DNA of 16,155 bases, from the NCBI GenBank assembly GCA_041484525.1, contig JBGPHT010000175.1, positions 1-16,155 on the forward strand, given 5' to 3'. The stretch is from JBGPHT01 sp041484525 (GTDB lineage: Bacteria > Acidobacteriota > Terriglobia > Bryobacterales > Bryobacteraceae). The position numbers and the translations under genes were made by a program. Positions 13,280 through 16,155 of the stretch are shown here, piece after piece. Under the pieces are notes generated by a model. That model saw only the letters and a program-made list of their open reading frames with translations. It had not been told where the DNA came from and searched no databases. How positions within the stretch are numbered: position 1 is the stretch's first letter; every line of letters begins with the position of its first letter.

Positions 13280-16009
13280 TCAGAATTGGAACCGCATTCC
13301 GCCCCACGCAGCCCGCGGCGCGCCCGGTGCATAGAATGTCGCATGCACCACAGGGAACTCGCCGCCGACTGCCGGAAGCGGACGCGCGATGAATGTGCCA
13401 TCGGCGGCGAACCCGGTGGCGCCGAGCTGTGCGGCGGTGTAGTAAGTGCGATCGAACAGGTTGTTGATCTCGGCGAATAACTGGAGATGCCGCTGCACCT
13501 GGTAGCGCGCTCCGAGGTTGACCGTGGCGTAGCCGGGAGCAGTTCCGGGCCCGAGATAGTAAACGCCATCGGCCTGATGCAGGTTATTCTCGTTGCCGCG
13601 CGCGTACGAATTGGAGAAAGCTGACAAGCCGAGATCCACGGCGAACTTCTTAGTGGCCTGCACGTCGGCGAAGGCCTTGAACATATGTTGCGGGATCAGT
13701 GGAATATGCGCGCCCGGCTGGATCTGGATGGTGCCATCGAGTCCCTTCGCCGCGGCGTCGCTGGTGCTGTTGCTCGAGCCGTCAACCGTCTCCGGGCTTT
13801 GATAAGTGGCGTCGAGAAAGGTGTAGCCGCCGCCCAGCGTGACGCGCCCGATGCGGCCGTTGACGTCCGCTTCGAGACCCTGCCGGCGCGTCCTGCCGAA
13901 GTTCTTGAAGTAACCGAAGCCGGTCTGATTGGACGCCACGAAGAGAATGTCGTTCCGGTTCTCCGCGCGGAACCAACCGGCGCTCCAGTTCCATCGCGTC
14001 TCATGGCCGCCGCGCACACCGGCTTCGACGGTCCGGGTCACGACCTGCTTGAGTGGCGGGTCGCCGGCCATCGCGTTGGGCAGCTTGCAGGGCTGGCTGG
14101 GATCGGCGCAGCCCAGTTCGATGGAAGTAGGCGCGCGGCTGCCTTCGCTGTATCCCAGATACAGATTCCAGGCTGCGGTGGGACTGTAGGTGATGCCGGC
14201 CGCGGGGTTGAATCGATCGAACACATGGTTGCCGGTGAGCGAGCCGTCGCCGGTTGCTAGGATGCGGTCGCGGTTATCGATGGAGGTCCGGTTGTAGCGT
14301 CCGGAGAGCGTGAAATTCCACGTATTGCCGACCGCGAGCGTATCGGTCGCGTAGACGCTCCCGGTACGGATGAGCCCATGCAGATCGACGCGCGTATCGA
14401 AGGGAACGCCGTCCACGGCGCCGCCGTTCACGCCGTCGCCGAACGCGTTGACACCCGTGACACTGCGGTCGGAATTGAGATAGCCGAGTTGCGTGGACTG
14501 CTGGAAGTCCACGCTGCTGCCGTCCCAGGCGGCGCCGGCTGTGAACTGGTTGTGGCGGCTGCCGGGTGAAGTGAGCCAGGTTGCCTGCCCGGACAGCCCG
14601 TAGTTGTGCTGCTCCGCGTGGCTGCGATTCAGAAGGCCGTTGCACTTGTCTCCCGGATCGTCCCTCAACAGGACTTGGCCGATACAACGCCAGTACGGGA
14701 ACGGCGTGTTGGCGGCGGTGGCGCCGCTCGCCGGGACGCCGGTGTAGCCTGCGGCCGCGAGCGCCGTGCGTTCAGCGGCGCTCGGCTGGTAGACCGGCTG
14801 GTCGAGCGAATTGTCGTTGAGGTCGCCGTTCAAAGTGTTGGTGCGGATGTAGCGGTAATAGGCGTTGCCTGAAAAAGTCAGTGTGTTGGTGGCGCTGTGG
14901 CGCGCGCTGAAATTGAGAAACGGGGAGCGGTTGGCGGTGTTGTCGGGCTTGGTGTAGACGCTCGCATAGTCCTGTGCCAGGAACCGCTGCTCCTGCACGC
15001 CATTGCCGATCAGCGAGTTGTTGGCATAGGCCAGGCTGAGCCCGAACGCCGTCTTGCCCTGCTGCCATCCGAGCCTGCCAAACAACTGGCGGACATCCGA
15101 AGGCGAGCTCTCGCGCCAGCCATCTTCGAAGAGAAAATTGGCCGCGAGATACCAGTTCAGCCCGATGCTGTTGTTTGCCCCACCGTGCTCGAACTCGACC
15201 GCCTTACGTCCGAAACTGCCGCCGCTCAGTTGGAGCTCCGTGCCCGGCTTACTGCGGCCGTCCTTGGTCTGGACGGAGAGCGCGCCGCCCAGCGTGTTCA
15301 GCCCGAACAGAGGATTCGATCCCGGCATCAGCGCCGTCTCGGCGATGGCGATGCGCGGGATCAGGTCCCAACTCACCACGTCGCCAAACGGCTGGTTGAT
15401 GCGCACTCCATCCATGTAGACCGAAAGGCCCTGCGGCGTCCCGAGCAGCGGAGAGGCGGTGTAGCCGCGATAATTCACGTCCGGCTGGAACGGGTTGCCC
15501 TGCACTTCGTTCACGTGCACGCCGTTGAGGCGCCGGTTCAGCAGATCGGAAAGGTCGAGTGCACCGCTGTCGTCGATATCGCGTGCGATCACGGTCTGCA
15601 CCGGAGCCGCGATTTCGCGCAGCGAGAGATCGCCTCCAGGAAGCGGTGTGGACCCGACCACGTCCACCTTATAAGAAGATGCGGCCAGCGCCATAGTAAT
15701 GGTACGCGCGATGGGTGTCTCCGACTGGACGTCGATCACCAGGGACTGGGTGGCGAATCCAGTCTTCGCAACCTCCAGCCGATAGCGGCCGTAGGGCAAG
15801 CTCCCCAGCGTGTATGCCCCTTGCGCGTCCGTCTGAAAGCTGCGCTCTACACCTGCCGCAACGCCTACCAGTTTTCCCGAGGCTTCGACTGCGGCGCCCG
15901 AAGGGTCTTTGACCTCCAGCCGGATCTCGCCCGCCGGACGCTGGCCGTGCAACATGACGGGGCCCAGGAGCAATGCCGCCAGCCACACGCCTTTGTCAAA
16001 AACATGCAC
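13280..16009 (-). CDS. TonB-dependent outer-membrane receptor with N-terminal carboxypeptidase-regulatory-like domain
   Basis: An outer-membrane active-transport receptor. The open frame reaches a TTG at 16039 (919 residues); the GTG at 16009 gives 909 residues and a compact signal peptide (VHVFDKGVWLAALLLGPVML, then HGQ), so I prefer it. In 919-numbering, a CarboxypepD_reg-like beta-sandwich lies at about 36-117 (IRLEVKDPSGAAVEASGKLV, DAQGAYTLGSLPYGRYRLEV). VDVV at 125-128 may be the TonB box. The plug spans about 143-258, with NPFQPDVNYRGYTASPLLGT, LSVYMDGVRINQPFGDVVSW and FGLNTLGGALSVQT. The beta-barrel follows to a C-terminal GGMRFQF, ending in Phe as outer-membrane proteins do. The ligand is unknown. 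No STN signalling domain is present, unlike FecA-type receptors, although an ECF sigma gene follows 35 nt downstream. Confidence 0.9.
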   Translation of the reverse strand: MHVFDKGVWLAALLLGPVMLHGQRPAGEIRLEVKDPSGAAVEASGKLVGVAAGVERSFQTDAQGAYTLGSLPYGRYRLEVAKTGFATQSLVIDVQSETPIARTITMALAASSYKVDVVGSTPLPGGDLSLREIAAPVQTVIARDIDDSGALDLSDLLNRRLNGVHVNEVQGNPFQPDVNYRGYTASPLLGTPQGLSVYMDGVRINQPFGDVVSWDLIPRIAIAETALMPGSNPLFGLNTLGGALSVQTKDGRSKPGTELQLSGGSFGRKAVEFEHGGANNSIGLNWYLAANFLFEDGWRESSPSDVRQLFGRLGWQQGKTAFGLSLAYANNSLIGNGVQEQRFLAQDYASVYTKPDNTANRSPFLNFSARHSATNTLTFSGNAYYRYIRTNTLNGDLNDNSLDQPVYQPSAAERTALAAAGYTGVPASGATAANTPFPYWRCIGQVLLRDDPGDKCNGLLNRSHAEQHNYGLSGQATWLTSPGSRHNQFTAGAAWDGSSVDFQQSTQLGYLNSDRSVTGVNAFGDGVNGGAVDGVPFDTRVDLHGLIRTGSVYATDTLAVGNTWNFTLSGRYNRTSIDNRDRILATGDGSLTGNHVFDRFNPAAGITYSPTAAWNLYLGYSEGSRAPTSIELGCADPSQPCKLPNAMAGDPPLKQVVTRTVEAGVRGGHETRWNWSAGWFRAENRNDILFVASNQTGFGYFKNFGRTRRQGLEADVNGRIGRVTLGGGYTFLDATYQSPETVDGSSNSTSDAAAKGLDGTIQIQPGAHIPLIPQHMFKAFADVQATKKFAVDLGLSAFSNSYARGNENNLHQADGVYYLGPGTAPGYATVNLGARYQVQRHLQLFAEINNLFDRTYYTAAQLGATGFAADGTFIARPLPAVGGEFPVVHATFYAPGAPRAAWGGMRFQF

Positions 16010-16021
16010 ACTCCAACCTGG

Positions 16022-16027
16022 ATTATG
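16022..16027 (-). promoter_or_regulatory. Possible -10 element of the TonB receptor gene
   Basis: The minus strand reads CATAAT, ending 12 nt before the GTG at 16009. If used, it rules out the TTG start at 16039 and supports the shorter protein. No TTGACA-like -35 is seen. Confidence 0.3.
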
Positions 16028-16124
16028 CACGGAACGCAACTCGGCGCAGCGGTAGCGTGACCGGCGGCGCGGCTGCCGAGCGGCTGGACTGAATCTGCTC
16101 TGATCGTCCCTTTAGTAAGTCAGC

Positions 16125-16138
16125 GAACGCCTACGTTC
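16125..16138. repeat. Short inverted repeat upstream of the TonB receptor gene
   Basis: GAACG-CCTA-CGTTC is a perfect 5-bp inverted repeat with a 4-nt spacer, about 115 bp upstream of the receptor start. It could be a regulator site or the edge of an upstream element. The rest of 16040-16155 holds nothing I can assign. Confidence 0.25.
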
Positions 16139-16155
16139 CCCATTTCCCGGGGGTC

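Noticed and set aside
14897..16060. A 387-codon plus-strand frame opposite the TonB receptor
   Set aside because: The receptor frame carries plug, barrel and C-terminal Phe features. The opposite frame has no coherent domain.

Overview
The window is GC-rich and tightly packed. It looks like chromosomal DNA of an Acidobacteriota bacterium of the Solibacter/Bryobacter type. That placement is inferred from the gene styles: a Ser/Thr kinase fused to a PD40-type beta-propeller, a TonB receptor with an N-terminal carboxypeptidase-regulatory-like domain, secreted VOC and alpha/beta-hydrolase proteins, and an ECF sigma/anti-sigma pair. No marker gene is present to prove it.

Layout. (1) 1-374: the right end of an insertion sequence, probably ISL3-type, has landed in and truncated a small secreted-protein gene. 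(2) 483-5727, minus strand: a polyamine-type ABC importer in the order ATPase, permease, permease, binding lipoprotein, with every junction a 4-bp ATGA overlap. It is followed after 14 bp by a secreted alpha/beta hydrolase and after 28 bp by a secreted two-domain VOC protein, so the six genes may form one transcript. (3) 5728-7143, plus strand: a divergent gap with a 29-codon small ORF behind a strong Shine-Dalgarno, then a decayed NRAMP-family metal transporter with three frame changes and two apparent internal deletions. (4) 7171-8184: a SAM-dependent O-methyltransferase-like gene, then 8248-10905: a membrane-anchored Ser/Thr kinase with a beta-propeller sensor. (5) 10955-16009, minus strand: TonB-dependent receptor, ECF sigma factor, membrane anti-sigma factor and an orphan ModA-like binding protein, spaced 35 bp, an 11-bp overlap and 39 bp.

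The most interesting point is the anti-sigma factor. It has a zinc-binding ZAS-type N-terminus and one membrane helix. Its extracytoplasmic part resembles an HNH-nuclease fold in which the expected catalytic Asp-His reads Asp-Tyr. With the receptor upstream and the binding protein downstream, this suggests an envelope-sensing signalling unit built differently from the classical FecI/FecR/FecA arrangement.

Several starts lack a Shine-Dalgarno but carry a -10-like hexamer 9-12 nt upstream of the start codon, which suggests leaderless or very short-leader transcripts. Only the methyltransferase and the small ORF at 5790 show strong ribosome binding sites.
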